Positions 10,323 through 19,272 of a stretch of DNA of 52,304 nucleotides are shown one piece after another. How positions within the stretch are numbered: position 1 is the first letter of the stretch; every line of letters begins with the position of its first letter. The notes beneath the pieces are model-generated. The model worked only from the letters and a program-made list of their open reading frames with translations. It searched no databases and had not been told where the DNA came from. The position numbers and the translations under genes are program-made. Where the stretch lies: assembly GCA_024398095.1 (NCBI GenBank), contig JAKSJK010000008.1, positions 1-52,304 of the forward strand, read 5' to 3'. The stretch comes from Bacteroidales bacterium (lineage in GTDB: Bacteria; Bacteroidota; Bacteroidia; Bacteroidales; UBA932).

Positions 10323-11736
10323 TTCGGTTCGCCTCCTCGCTCGTCGGGATTGGAAGTGTGTAGGTGTTAGGATCCTTGCCGGACAGAATGGTGGTGGCGT
10401 CAGCCTGAATATCCTTGCCCAGACGCTTCATATCGTGCCAGTGCAGTCCTTCTCCGTAGAACTCCTTGCGGCGCTCGCGGAAGAGTATGTCTGCGTTGAC
10501 AGTAACGCCGTTGTCTGCCAGGGCGTCGAGACCTCTGGTGACCACGACCTGGTCGTACCATTCAGTGGCCTCGTCAGGGTCGGAACTCATCCTCTGTTCA
10601 GCCATGATGTAGTACATCTCGCTGATCCTGAGAATGTTGATTCCAAGGAATGACTTGCCTGCATAGCTGTTGCTGCCCTCGATGAAACTGTTGTTCACGA
10701 GGTAGCGGAGCTTGGTGCCGTCGAACCATGCACCCTCCCTCCAGTCGGAGCCTGTGCTTGAAGATCCGTCCTCGTAGAGAGCCTTCCAGTCGGAAGCCGG
10801 CGTAAACGAAGTGTTGCTGCCGCTGAGTCCGTACTTGCTGGCGTTGGTGCTGTTGGAGACCCTGGAATAGATACCGAAGATGGTCTCGTTGAGGTCGAGG
10901 GTTCCGTTGTCGTACTGCACGAAAGCAGACTTCGGACGGAAACTGAACTTGCCGCTCTCAATGACTTTCTCGGCATATTCCGCAGCGAGGTCGAGGTCGC
11001 CCTGGGACCAGTAGACGCGGGCTAGGAGCGCCTGGACTGCATAGAGGTTCATATGGACGATGCGGCAGCTGAGGAAGCCTCCATTGGTAGCGTTGTCGCG
11101 GACTTCCGGCATATTTGCGGCATCACCCTCGAGGCAGCGCTCGGCTTCCTTGAGGTCCCTGATGACCTTGTCATATACCTGGTCCACGCTGCTGAACGGC
11201 GTGATAGAGAAGGTGTACCTGTCCACATACGGGATGGCCTTGGCCTTGAGGGAGGCGTCGGCCCAGACAGGTGCACCGAAGAAGCGCAGCAGGTCGAAAT
11301 GGACCATGGCGCGGAGTCCCAGAGCCTCACCCTTGAATATAGGTGTGTTGCGGAACTCGTTTTCGCCGCCCTTTTCGATGTGGCCGATGATATTGTTCAG
11401 ATGGTTGATGACGGCGTATCCGGATTTCCAGATGCCGTTCCTGATGCCAACCGCACCGAAGGCGTTCCACTGGGCGGTGGCCATGTACTGCAGGCCGTTG
11501 TCGCTGATGCTTTCGTTGGCGCAGAGAACCTCAGGCACCCAGTACATATAGTCGCTGTAGAGGTACTGTGTGGTGCCGAGCTCGGCGTATATTCCGTAGA
11601 GGGCATCTTCGTAACCCTCCTCCGTGGTAAACATGTCGTTGTCGAAAACTTCGCCCTTCGGATTCACGTCGAGGAAGCTGCAGGAAGCCAGGCTCAGGCA
11701 AGCAATGAATGCAATCAATGTCTTTTTCATGTTCAT
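10315..11736 (-). CDS. susD: SusD/RagB family nutrient-binding outer-membrane lipoprotein
   Basis: This is a 473-residue lipoprotein (lipobox LASC, Cys19), standard length for SusD. Family features are the N-terminal FLDVNPKGEV segment, the TPR-like helices (LRAMVHFDLLRFFGAPVW), the ALLARVYWSQGDLDLAAEYA helix pair, and the C-terminal FRERRKEFYGEGLHWHDMKR, which is highly characteristic. SusD acts as a lid over the SusC barrel and captures oligosaccharides or peptides at the cell surface. It lies 4 bases downstream of the SusC gene. The substrate class is inferred from neighbours (proteases, DUF4843, PKD-like), pointing to peptides or glycopeptides. Confidence 0.93.
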   Translation of the reverse strand: MNMKKTLIAFIACLSLASCSFLDVNPKGEVFDNDMFTTEEGYEDALYGIYAELGTTQYLYSDYMYWVPEVLCANESISDNGLQYMATAQWNAFGAVGIRNGIWKSGYAVINHLNNIIGHIEKGGENEFRNTPIFKGEALGLRAMVHFDLLRFFGAPVWADASLKAKAIPYVDRYTFSITPFSSVDQVYDKVIRDLKEAERCLEGDAANMPEVRDNATNGGFLSCRIVHMNLYAVQALLARVYWSQGDLDLAAEYAEKVIESGKFSFRPKSAFVQYDNGTLDLNETIFGIYSRVSNSTNASKYGLSGSNTSFTPASDWKALYEDGSSSTGSDWREGAWFDGTKLRYLVNNSFIEGSNSYAGKSFLGINILRISEMYYIMAEQRMSSDPDEATEWYDQVVVTRGLDALADNGVTVNADILFRERRKEFYGEGLHWHDMKRLGKDIQADATTILSGKDPNTYTLPIPTSEEANRNE

Positions 11737-11740
11737 GGCT

Positions 11741-14700
11741 TTAGAAGGTTGGACGGAAGATTACGTTGAGGGAGCGGCAGTACGGGTAGGAGGTGCCTCT
11801 CTCGAATTTCACGGACGAGATGTAGCCCAGGTCGGAGGTTCCGAGGCCCACGCAGAGTTTCTTCAGGTGGAGCTTCTTGAGCCATGGGGCATTGATGTCG
11901 TAGGTGAACTGTATGTTGGAGAAGTAGAGTTCGTTCTTCTTCTCTATGAAGCGCTGGGAGTAGTGGGTCTCGGTCTTGGAACTGATTGCCAGGTAGCGGC
12001 TCAGGTCACCCGGGGTCTTCCACCTGTCGGTGTAGGCCCTCGCGTCTATGTTCCTCTTCGGATTCACATCCTCTACCTTGCCCTGGAGGGTGGTGTTGTA
12101 GAAATCGCTGCCGAAGGTGTAGGAGGTCGTAAGGGTGAGGGTGAAGCCCTTGTAGCGTACCGTGTTGACCAGGGAGCCGGAGAGGGCAGGGTTGGAATTG
12201 CCCACTGCCACACGGTCGTCCTCGTCGTAGGTGAAGGTGTAGCGTCCGTCCTTCTTGATGAATATTTCCTGGCCGGTCGCAGGGTCGATGCCGGCCGAGC
12301 GCACGGCGTAGATGTCAAACTGTGAGCCGCCCTCGGTGAAGAGCAGCTTTGGAGTGATTGTGTCGTCCTTGGAGGTGCCGATGGCATTTGACTCGGTGCC
12401 CTTAAGCACGGTGGAGATGTTGTTGATGCGGTCCATCACATGTCCTCCTGAGAAGGTCACGTTCCAGTACCAGTTCTTGTTGCGGATGATCTGGGCCGAG
12501 AGGGAAATGTCTATACCCTGGTTGCGGATCTGTCCGAAGTTGACATACATCGTGCTCACACCCACAGACGGCGGCAGGTTGATAGGCATCAGCAGGTCGT
12601 AGGTGGTGTTGTGGTACCAGTCGAAGGAGAGATTGATGCGGCTGTCCAGCATTGCTGCGGTGATGCCGATGTTGTTGTTGAACTTCTTCTGCCACTTGAG
12701 GTCCGGGTTGCCCATGCTCTTCTGCACTGTTCCGATGCCGGTGACATACTGGTTCTGCGCCTTGTACTCGTAGATGGTCTTGGCCTGGTAATAGTCGAAG
12801 GAAACGCTTCCGGTGTAGCCCGTGCTGTAGCGCAGGGTGAGGGTGCTGATCCACTTGACCGGCTTCAGCCATTTCTCGTTGTGCATGTTCCAGCCTGCAC
12901 CCACTGCCCAGAAGGGCGCGAAACTGTTCTCGGAGCCGAAGCGGGATGAGCCGGAGGCCCTGTAGGAGGCGTCCACGAAGTAGCGGTTCCAGAGGCTGAA
13001 GTTGGCGTTTGCGAAGAAGCCCAGCTCTGTGGCGATGCGGTCCGAGCCGCTTGGATGTCCGCCGGCAGGGTAGCCCATAGCGAAGCTTATGTCGCAGAGC
13101 TCATCCTTGAGGAAGCCTTCTCCGACTGCGCGCGACATCATATTATGGGTATACTTGATGTTGGCGCCTCCGCTCAGGCGGAACATGGTGCCTTTGTGCC
13201 CTATGGAGCGTCCGTAGTTGAGCACCAGCTTGCCGTCATAGGTCTGTCCGCTGCGGCTGGAGAAACTGTACTGGCCCTTCTTGGCGAGGTCGGTGTAGTT
13301 CTCGAAGCGGGCTGCGGCAGGGGAAACAAAGTCGTCGGATGAGCCCCAGCTCATGCCAACGTTGCCCTGGCCTGTCAGATAGAAGTTCTTTGTGATGTTC
13401 CACCTCAGCTGCAGGGAACCGGTGAGACTCTGGGCGGAGGACTTGGTGAAGCTGGACAGGGTAGCGTCGTAAAGCGGGTTCGCGAGCCTTTCGGACGAGG
13501 TGTCGTAAGGATTGAAATAGAAGTTGCGGATCAATTTGCCTTCCTCGTCGTAAGGACGCTCGTAAGGGTTCAGGGCCACATAGTCGGCGAAGTTGCCGAA
13601 TGGGGAGTCTTTGGTCTGGGTGAGGTTCAGGTTGGCCTTGAAGGTCACGGTGAGCTTGTCCTGCACATGGTAGCCGATCTGGAAGCCTATGCCGTACTTG
13701 CGCCTGTTGTCGCCCTTCATGACACCGTAGTTGTCGGCCACGTTGAGATTGGCGCGATAGTCGGCGTTCTGGCCGCGGGCGCTGAACATCAGGGAGTGGG
13801 AGTGGCTGAAAGGCACGCGCAGCGGGGCGTGGATCCAGTCCGTGTCGACTCCCTTCCTCACGTTCATGAGCTTGTAGTCATAGGCCTTGTCCATGGAACC
13901 GTCGCCGGTGTCATAGAGCCCTGCCAGCCTCTCGAAATCAAGCTTCTGGGCGGCGTTGGCAAGGTTGTAGGACGAGAGATCCGGGATGCTGAACTTAGGT
14001 ACGAAGTTGTAGCTCAGCCTGATCTTGGCCATGTCGGTCTTTTTCCTTTCCACCACGATGACTCCGTTCGCGCCCTTCTCGCCGTAGAGAATGGTCGCGG
14101 ATGCGTCCTTGAGGATGTCGATGCGTTCTATGTCGAATATGTCCAGGTCGTAGAGGTCCTGCATGGATATCTCAACGCCGTCGAGGATTATGAGAGGGTT
14201 GTTGACGCCCTCCTCACTCTCGTTGGTCACCAGGGAGTTGGCACCTCGGATGAGTATCGACGGTATGGCATTAGGGTTGGAGCCCTGTGCGTTGTCCTGG
14301 ATCATGGACATGCCCGGGGTTACGGCCGCTATGCCGCTGATGAGGTTGGTCGGGGACATGGCGATGAGGTCTTCGCCCTTGATGGTTGTGGCCACGCCCG
14401 TGAAGGTCTCCTTCGCCTGGGCGTAGAAACCGTTCACGACGACCTCATCGAGTGTGGAGTCGGTCTTGAGCTTGACGTTGAGGCTCCGGGAGGCACTCAC
14501 TGCGACCTCCTTGCTTTCCATCCCGACGAAGCTGAACACCAGAGTCCAGCTGCTGCGGTCGGGCGTCTTCTTTATGCTGACGCTGTAGCGGCCGTCGGCA
14601 TCCGCGACCACTCCGATCTTGGTGCCCTTTACCGCCACGGCTGCGCCCGGAAGGGGTTCTCCTTCCTCGTCGCATATGCTTCCCACCACCGAAATCTTGC

Positions 14701-14782
14701 CGTCATCATTCTGGGCGGCGAGGTTCAGAGGCAGGGCTGCGGACAGCAAAAGCAGCAGAGCTAGTTTCTTGATTATCTTCAT
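11741..14782 (-). CDS. susC: SusC/RagA family TonB-linked outer-membrane transporter
   Basis: The protein has 1013 residues with a Sec signal peptide (cleavage after LAAQ), a carboxypeptidase-regulatory-like domain at about 30-108 (DEEGEPLPGAAVAVKGT), a TonB plug domain at about 115-235 (ITVLKDA-type motif seen as IDILKDASATILYGEKG), and a 22-strand-type beta barrel ending in an aromatic residue (RPTF). SusC imports oligomers captured by SusD using the proton motive force through TonB. The gene lies 3 bases after the metalloprotease and 4 before SusD. No N-terminal extension for anti-sigma signalling is present, and no ECF sigma or hybrid sensor gene lies in the locus. Confidence 0.95.
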   Translation of the reverse strand: MKIIKKLALLLLLSAALPLNLAAQNDDGKISVVGSICDEEGEPLPGAAVAVKGTKIGVVADADGRYSVSIKKTPDRSSWTLVFSFVGMESKEVAVSASRSLNVKLKTDSTLDEVVVNGFYAQAKETFTGVATTIKGEDLIAMSPTNLISGIAAVTPGMSMIQDNAQGSNPNAIPSILIRGANSLVTNESEEGVNNPLIILDGVEISMQDLYDLDIFDIERIDILKDASATILYGEKGANGVIVVERKKTDMAKIRLSYNFVPKFSIPDLSSYNLANAAQKLDFERLAGLYDTGDGSMDKAYDYKLMNVRKGVDTDWIHAPLRVPFSHSHSLMFSARGQNADYRANLNVADNYGVMKGDNRRKYGIGFQIGYHVQDKLTVTFKANLNLTQTKDSPFGNFADYVALNPYERPYDEEGKLIRNFYFNPYDTSSERLANPLYDATLSSFTKSSAQSLTGSLQLRWNITKNFYLTGQGNVGMSWGSSDDFVSPAAARFENYTDLAKKGQYSFSSRSGQTYDGKLVLNYGRSIGHKGTMFRLSGGANIKYTHNMMSRAVGEGFLKDELCDISFAMGYPAGGHPSGSDRIATELGFFANANFSLWNRYFVDASYRASGSSRFGSENSFAPFWAVGAGWNMHNEKWLKPVKWISTLTLRYSTGYTGSVSFDYYQAKTIYEYKAQNQYVTGIGTVQKSMGNPDLKWQKKFNNNIGITAAMLDSRINLSFDWYHNTTYDLLMPINLPPSVGVSTMYVNFGQIRNQGIDISLSAQIIRNKNWYWNVTFSGGHVMDRINNISTVLKGTESNAIGTSKDDTITPKLLFTEGGSQFDIYAVRSAGIDPATGQEIFIKKDGRYTFTYDEDDRVAVGNSNPALSGSLVNTVRYKGFTLTLTTSYTFGSDFYNTTLQGKVEDVNPKRNIDARAYTDRWKTPGDLSRYLAISSKTETHYSQRFIEKKNELYFSNIQFTYDINAPWLKKLHLKKLCVGLGTSDLGYISSVKFERGTSYPYCRSLNVIFRPTF

Positions 14783-14785
14783 TTG

Positions 14786-17458
14786 CTATTTCTGGTCGAG
14801 GCTGGAATTGATTCTGTAGAGGAGAGCCTGGAAATGGGCCTTGGCGTCTCCGGTCGCTGATGCTGCCGCACTCTTGAGTATAGGCTGCAGCTTGAGCAGC
14901 TGGGCGTAGTAGAGCTCCTTGGAGTTGTTCACAGTGCGGACATTTACCTTGCCCTGCCAGCCGTATCCCGGTGCGCCGAAAGACACATCGTCTCCCATCA
15001 TTGATGCTACATAGCCGAAGCCGTGCTCCCTGTCCATCTCCTCGAGAGCGTCGATGTTCTGCCAGATCATGTCGCTTAGTTCAGGCCTTTCTGCGGCGAG
15101 GCTGCGCACGGAGATGTTTGCTGCAGTGCTGCTTCCAAGCTTCACGAGCTGGCTCTTCTTGGTGGCTTCGCTGAGCAGATAGTCCACCCAGAGGCCCTGG
15201 AGAATGGATTCTCCTGCGTTAGGGTTTCTCTTGTTTGCGAACACCTCGGCAGTGATATCATTGCACCACTCGCTGAGTGTGTATGCCTCCTTGGGACTGT
15301 CGGCAATAGCCGAGCAGACCATCACATTGTGCGAGGTCTCGAACAGCTCCAGGGCAGTATAGTAGCTGATCATAGCTGGAGTCTCAAGGCGCATGGTGAA
15401 TTTGTCGGTGAGTTTCCTGTCGGAGAGCCACTGGCTGTCCTTAAGGTGGCCGAGAACCCACTTGAGGGAGGCTTTCTGGGTGGCTTTGTCCACAGTCTTT
15501 GCAGTGCGTCCCTCAGTGCCTGGCTTTACAGAGGTAAGGTAGATGCCGCCGATGTTGGCCATCACATAGGTGAGGTAGCGATCGTACTGCTTCACGAGCA
15601 TCTCATACCTGCTGGCCCTTATGCTTGCGTCAGGATCCAGGTCATCGTTCATCCATTCGTCGAAGTGGGCGAGTATGTATTGGAGGTTCGCGATACCGTA
15701 GTCGCTGGCCTTGAGCGGATCGTTACCCAGGTCTTCGGACATGGCGCTAGGGTCGTAGCGGTAGATGGTCTGCTGGCGCCCGTATCTGTAGATAGGATCG
15801 CCGGCCTTCTCATCGGCCCATTTCTCTATCACGGCTGCTTCCTCGCGCATGGTCCTGGCCTCGATCACCGGTTTGTAGGTGTACTCCACCAGCCAGTAGT
15901 CGTATTCGCCAAGCTCCGGAGGGGTGAGTCTCACGTCCTTGTCCCCAGGCTGGGCTATGTAGTTGAAACGGGCGTAGTCCATGATGGAAGCAGTGGTGCC
16001 GTGGGTGCGGGTGAATTCCGGATTGCGAAGAGACTCCACATCGTAGGCCGCAGATGCGGACATATTGTGCATGAAGCCCAGGGTATGACCGACCTCGTGG
16101 GCTATCACGTATTCGATAGATTCCTCGACTACTTCGTCAGGCAGCTTCACACCCCTCACACGCTCGTCCACCTGGGAAGTCTGGATGAAACGCCAGCCGT
16201 TCACGAGGCGGATTATGTCGTTGTAGACGATCACGGATGCATTGATGATCTCGCCGGTGGCAGGGTCGCACCAGGACGGGCCCATGGCGTTGGCAGTCAT
16301 GGACGGTACATAGCGTATGCAGGAATATTTGAGGTTGTCCGGGTCGAAGGAAGGATCGTCTGTCGGGAAGTCCAGTACCTGGATCACATTCTTGAGTCCG
16401 ATAGCCTCGAAAGCCTTGTTCCAACGCAGCGCACCGCGTCTTGCCGGCTCTCTCCAAAGCTCGGGGAAGGCGTCGTCCAGATAGTAGACGATAGGCTTTA
16501 CCGGTTCGACGAGCTCACCTCTGAGCCATGCGGCGGTGTCTGCAGGCTGCACATCCCACCTCTTGAGCACAGAGTAACGCTCGATCATGTCGCGGCCCTC
16601 TTCCATGCTCTGCCTCTGGGCCTGGAACACGCCCACGCGGGTGTCGGACATCCTAGGGCGCATCTTCTTCTCCGGGAGGAGGAGTATGGTGCGGTTGACC
16701 TTCACGGTAACAGGCTGGTCGCTCTTGATGAGGATGAGCTTCATGTAGTCTGCAGTGACAGTGTAGTTGAGCAGGGTCTCGATGCTGACATTGTCCTCAA
16801 AGGCCTTGATCTGCTCTACGGATAGTCCGGCGCTGTTGTAGGTGGCCTTGATGTTGTAGCCGCTGGAAGTTCCGCTCTTCAGAGGGGCGAGCTTCTCGTA
16901 GTTGGCTGCAAACATGGAACTTACATCGATGACCACGGAGCTGGAGTCGTTGTTCCAGCAGTTGATCTTGAAGGCGCTGAGCACGGTCTCGGCGGAGTTT
17001 TTCTCAAGAGCCCTCTTCATGGCCAGGTTGCTCTCGTCGAAGTCCGGCAGTACGGAAGACTCGTTCATAAGCACTGTGCTGTCGCGAAGGTTGAACTTCA
17101 CGTACATAGGTGCGTTCGGCTTGTAGCCTATGGACGCGAGGTCGGGTGCGCTGGTACCGGTGATGGTAGATGCGATCACCATCTCGCGTCCCAGGAGTTT
17201 CTTCGGAATCTCGAGATAGACCTTTCCGGCAGCCTTGTGTACTGCCATCGAGTTCCCGTCGAAGCGTGCGCTGACGCAGTTCTTGCCCTTGACCAGCTTG
17301 TCGTACTTGCTGGTCTTCTTCTTCGCGGTCTTGGTGGTGTCGGTCTGGGTGGTCTCGGCCTTGGCCTTTTTCTTCTTGCTGATGGCGAAAGCATCGGTAG
17401 AGCAGAGTGCGCCCGTCATCAGGGCCAGGATGAGGATTCTGGATATCAGTCTATTCAT
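14786..17458 (-). CDS. Zinc-dependent metalloprotease (DUF5117/DUF5118/DUF4953 type)
   Basis: The protein has 890 residues from the ATG at 17458. An in-frame ATG at 17488 would overlap the upstream gene and does not improve the signal peptide. It has a Sec signal, a basic Lys-rich stretch after cleavage, and a long N-terminal domain (YDKLVKGKNCVSARFDGN) typical of these secreted proteases. The zinc motif HEVGHTLGFMH lies at 454-464, with ligands H454, H458 and H464 and catalytic E455; the downstream Met is part of SIMDYARFNY. It is expected to cleave proteins outside the cytoplasm and feed peptides to the co-transcribed SusCD complex. It lies 11 bases downstream of the FAD oxidoreductase gene. 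Confidence 0.88.
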   Translation of the reverse strand: MNRLISRILILALMTGALCSTDAFAISKKKKAKAETTQTDTTKTAKKKTSKYDKLVKGKNCVSARFDGNSMAVHKAAGKVYLEIPKKLLGREMVIASTITGTSAPDLASIGYKPNAPMYVKFNLRDSTVLMNESSVLPDFDESNLAMKRALEKNSAETVLSAFKINCWNNDSSSVVIDVSSMFAANYEKLAPLKSGTSSGYNIKATYNSAGLSVEQIKAFEDNVSIETLLNYTVTADYMKLILIKSDQPVTVKVNRTILLLPEKKMRPRMSDTRVGVFQAQRQSMEEGRDMIERYSVLKRWDVQPADTAAWLRGELVEPVKPIVYYLDDAFPELWREPARRGALRWNKAFEAIGLKNVIQVLDFPTDDPSFDPDNLKYSCIRYVPSMTANAMGPSWCDPATGEIINASVIVYNDIIRLVNGWRFIQTSQVDERVRGVKLPDEVVEESIEYVIAHEVGHTLGFMHNMSASAAYDVESLRNPEFTRTHGTTASIMDYARFNYIAQPGDKDVRLTPPELGEYDYWLVEYTYKPVIEARTMREEAAVIEKWADEKAGDPIYRYGRQQTIYRYDPSAMSEDLGNDPLKASDYGIANLQYILAHFDEWMNDDLDPDASIRASRYEMLVKQYDRYLTYVMANIGGIYLTSVKPGTEGRTAKTVDKATQKASLKWVLGHLKDSQWLSDRKLTDKFTMRLETPAMISYYTALELFETSHNVMVCSAIADSPKEAYTLSEWCNDITAEVFANKRNPNAGESILQGLWVDYLLSEATKKSQLVKLGSSTAANISVRSLAAERPELSDMIWQNIDALEEMDREHGFGYVASMMGDDVSFGAPGYGWQGKVNVRTVNNSKELYYAQLLKLQPILKSAAASATGDAKAHFQALLYRINSSLDQK

Positions 17459-17469
17459 ATTTTTTGTAA

Positions 17470-18882
17470 TTACAATATTGCGCCCCACTCCTTGAGGGTG
17501 GAGATGAGTTCTTCGGTGTTGACCTCCTGGACCTTCACGCCAGTGGCTGCAGCCATAGCTGCGGCGGCGCCTGCTGCCTGTCCGGTACCCATGCAGCTGG
17601 CCTGGACGCGGAGGGAAGCAAGGGCCTGACGGTCGGTCGAGATGCAGCGGCCGGCCACGAGCAGGTTAGGATAATCCTCGGTTATGAGGCAGCGGTAAGG
17701 CACATATGCCGGCTGCTCCAGGTCTATGCGCATCTGGGCTGAACCCTTGGATGCATGCATGTCGATAGGATGAATGCCGCGGGAGATGCTGTCCTCATAG
17801 TGGAAGGCGTTCACATACTCCTCTGCGGTGACGGTGTGCACGCCCTTGATGCGTCGGGACTCGCGGATTCCGGCCTGAGGGGCGGTGGAGCTGACATAGC
17901 AGTTCGCGAACTCCTTGAAATTCTCCTTCAGGACCTGGGTGAACTTGAAGATGTCCTCCCTGAGTTCGCACTCGGTCTGGGTGAAGTTCCGGTTGTCTGT
18001 GGAATCGGCGGCCCTGCGGGTGATATTCACGGCTACGCTGCCCTTGTGGAGCACATTGTTGAACCACGGACCTCCGAAGTCGGGCAGGTCCGCACCGGCC
18101 TCCTTCATCGCGAGGAGCTTCTCACGCACCGGCTTGCACTGGCTCGGGCCGTTGATGCCGTTGTGGTACATGCACTTGTTCAGCAGTTCGCTGTCGGTAT
18201 CCACGCCCGACAGGATGAAGCAGAATGAGGATGGCTGCACATCGCCGTCAGGGTTTTCCTGCATAGGCACGCCGGCCATCCATGCGAGGTCTCCGTCGCC
18301 GGTGCAGTCGATAAAAGTCTTGCCTGAAATGGTCTCCAGGCCGTTTTTGTTGTCTATGACCAGCTTGGTGATCTTCTTGCCTTCGGTCTCGCAGCCCACG
18401 AGGGTGGAGTGCATATACAGGTCCACACCTGCCTCCAGCACCATCCTCTGGCAGCATAGCTTGTAGAGCTCCACATCGAAGTCGATATTGGCCTTAGGCC
18501 ACTCGATGAAAGCGCCGCCCATTGACTCAAGTCTCTTGACGAACTCCCATGGAATGCCTCCGATCACGAGATCGTTCTTGAAGGCGAATACGCTCAGAGG
18601 GGCAACATATCCCATCGTGGCCATGCCTCCGAGGAAACCGTATTTCTCAATGATTGCGACCTTGGCACCCTTGCGTGCGGCGGCGATTGCGGCTATGAAA
18701 CCTGCAGGGCCTCCGCCTGCCACGACCACATCGTAGCTGCCGGCTTCGGGGGCCAGTCTGCGGAATCTGGTCCGGTCTTTTTCATCGTTGATTTCACAGG
18801 AAACGAGCCCCGGGGCAACCGTGAGCGCCAGCATTCCTGCCATGCCTTCCTTGAGGAAAAGTCTTCGTGAGATATCTGCCAT
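17470..18882 (-). CDS. FAD-dependent oxidoreductase with twin-arginine signal
   Basis: The protein has 470 residues. The N-terminus carries a Tat-type motif SRRLFLK (R6, R7) followed by a hydrophobic stretch and a lipobox-like LVSC (Cys29), suggesting folded, cofactor-loaded export, possibly as a lipoprotein. The Rossmann FAD motif GGGPAG is at 56-61 with the acidic end of the fold (IIEK), followed by GGMATMG, as in the FAD_oxidored family. A C-terminal FAD-binding segment ends with LRVQASCMGTGQAAGAAAA. It is first in the SusCD/protease operon. The substrate is unknown; some relatives act on sugars or xanthan-type polymers, so oxidation of a ligand before uptake is possible but unproven. Confidence 0.82.
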   Translation of the reverse strand: MADISRRLFLKEGMAGMLALTVAPGLVSCEINDEKDRTRFRRLAPEAGSYDVVVAGGGPAGFIAAIAAARKGAKVAIIEKYGFLGGMATMGYVAPLSVFAFKNDLVIGGIPWEFVKRLESMGGAFIEWPKANIDFDVELYKLCCQRMVLEAGVDLYMHSTLVGCETEGKKITKLVIDNKNGLETISGKTFIDCTGDGDLAWMAGVPMQENPDGDVQPSSFCFILSGVDTDSELLNKCMYHNGINGPSQCKPVREKLLAMKEAGADLPDFGGPWFNNVLHKGSVAVNITRRAADSTDNRNFTQTECELREDIFKFTQVLKENFKEFANCYVSSTAPQAGIRESRRIKGVHTVTAEEYVNAFHYEDSISRGIHPIDMHASKGSAQMRIDLEQPAYVPYRCLITEDYPNLLVAGRCISTDRQALASLRVQASCMGTGQAAGAAAAMAAATGVKVQEVNTEELISTLKEWGAIL

Positions 18883-18926
18883 TATCCTATCTGTTTCGTT
18901 ACTATTAAATTAGTGCATAGAGCACA

Positions 18927-18934
18927 CAAAGTTA
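18927..18934 (-). promoter_or_regulatory. -7 promoter box of the SusCD/protease operon
   Basis: On the minus strand the bases read TAACTTTG, a full match to TAnnTTTG. The box ends 44 bases before ATG 18882. The -33 element is not clear. It shares the intergenic space with the divergent small-lipoprotein gene. Confidence 0.55.
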
Positions 18935-18992
18935 GGCAATATTACCCGCATATGCGTGTGCGATACTTATTTTTATTACTGGGATTTATTCG

Positions 18993-19000
18993 TATATTTG
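18993..19000 (+). promoter_or_regulatory. -7 promoter box of the M64 peptidase operon
   Basis: TATATTTG is a full match to TAnnTTTG, but it ends only 11 bases before ATG 19012, so the transcript leader would be very short. It is divergent from the SusCD operon promoter about 60 bases away. Confidence 0.5.
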
Positions 19001-19011
19001 CCAGTTGTATT

Positions 19012-19272
19012 ATGAAAAGAAAACTCTTGAAAACAGCCTCCTGGCTCTGCGCGGCGCTGATGGCATCCTTCGCTGTCGGCTGCTCCTCATCGCGCAAGAC
19101 CCAGAAAGAGGCAGAGGTGGAAACCGCCGGGGACACAATCCCTCAGAATGAGGAACTCAAGGACAGCACGGAGGTGGTTGCTCCTCTTCCGGATAAGGAC
19201 GACATGCACCGCGTCAGGGTGCTCTACGGCGTCCGCAACATGGAATTCCAAAAACTGGAGGAGGAAAGATGA
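19012..19272 (+). CDS. Small lipoprotein, unknown function
   Basis: The protein has 86 residues from ATG 19012. That start gives a clean signal peptide with lipobox AVGC (Cys24) followed by a Ser-rich linker, and it lies just after a promoter box. The mature part is highly charged (many Glu, Asp, Lys and Arg) with a central acidic segment and a terminal VRVLYGVRNMEFQKLEEER, and has no recognisable domain. Its stop overlaps the M64 peptidase start (ATGA), so the two are translationally coupled. The pairing suggests a partner or chaperone of the peptidase, which is inference from gene order only. Confidence 0.65.
   Translation: MKRKLLKTASWLCAALMASFAVGCSSSRKTQKEAEVETAGDTIPQNEELKDSTEVVAPLPDKDDMHRVRVLYGVRNMEFQKLEEER

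Noticed and set aside
8139..10370. A long open frame on the plus strand (743 codons) opposite the PKD-like and DUF4843 genes
   Set aside because: It is antisense to genes with signal peptides and family motifs. Its product is low-complexity with Val/Gly/Ala/His bias, typical of mirrored codon usage in GC-rich DNA.
13667..14764. A 365-codon plus-strand frame opposite susC
   Set aside because: It is a shadow of the SusC plug and N-terminal domains, with no start context or motif.
15329..16825. A 498-codon plus-strand frame opposite the zinc metalloprotease
   Set aside because: It is a codon-bias shadow; the opposite strand carries HEVGHTLGFMH and a signal peptide.
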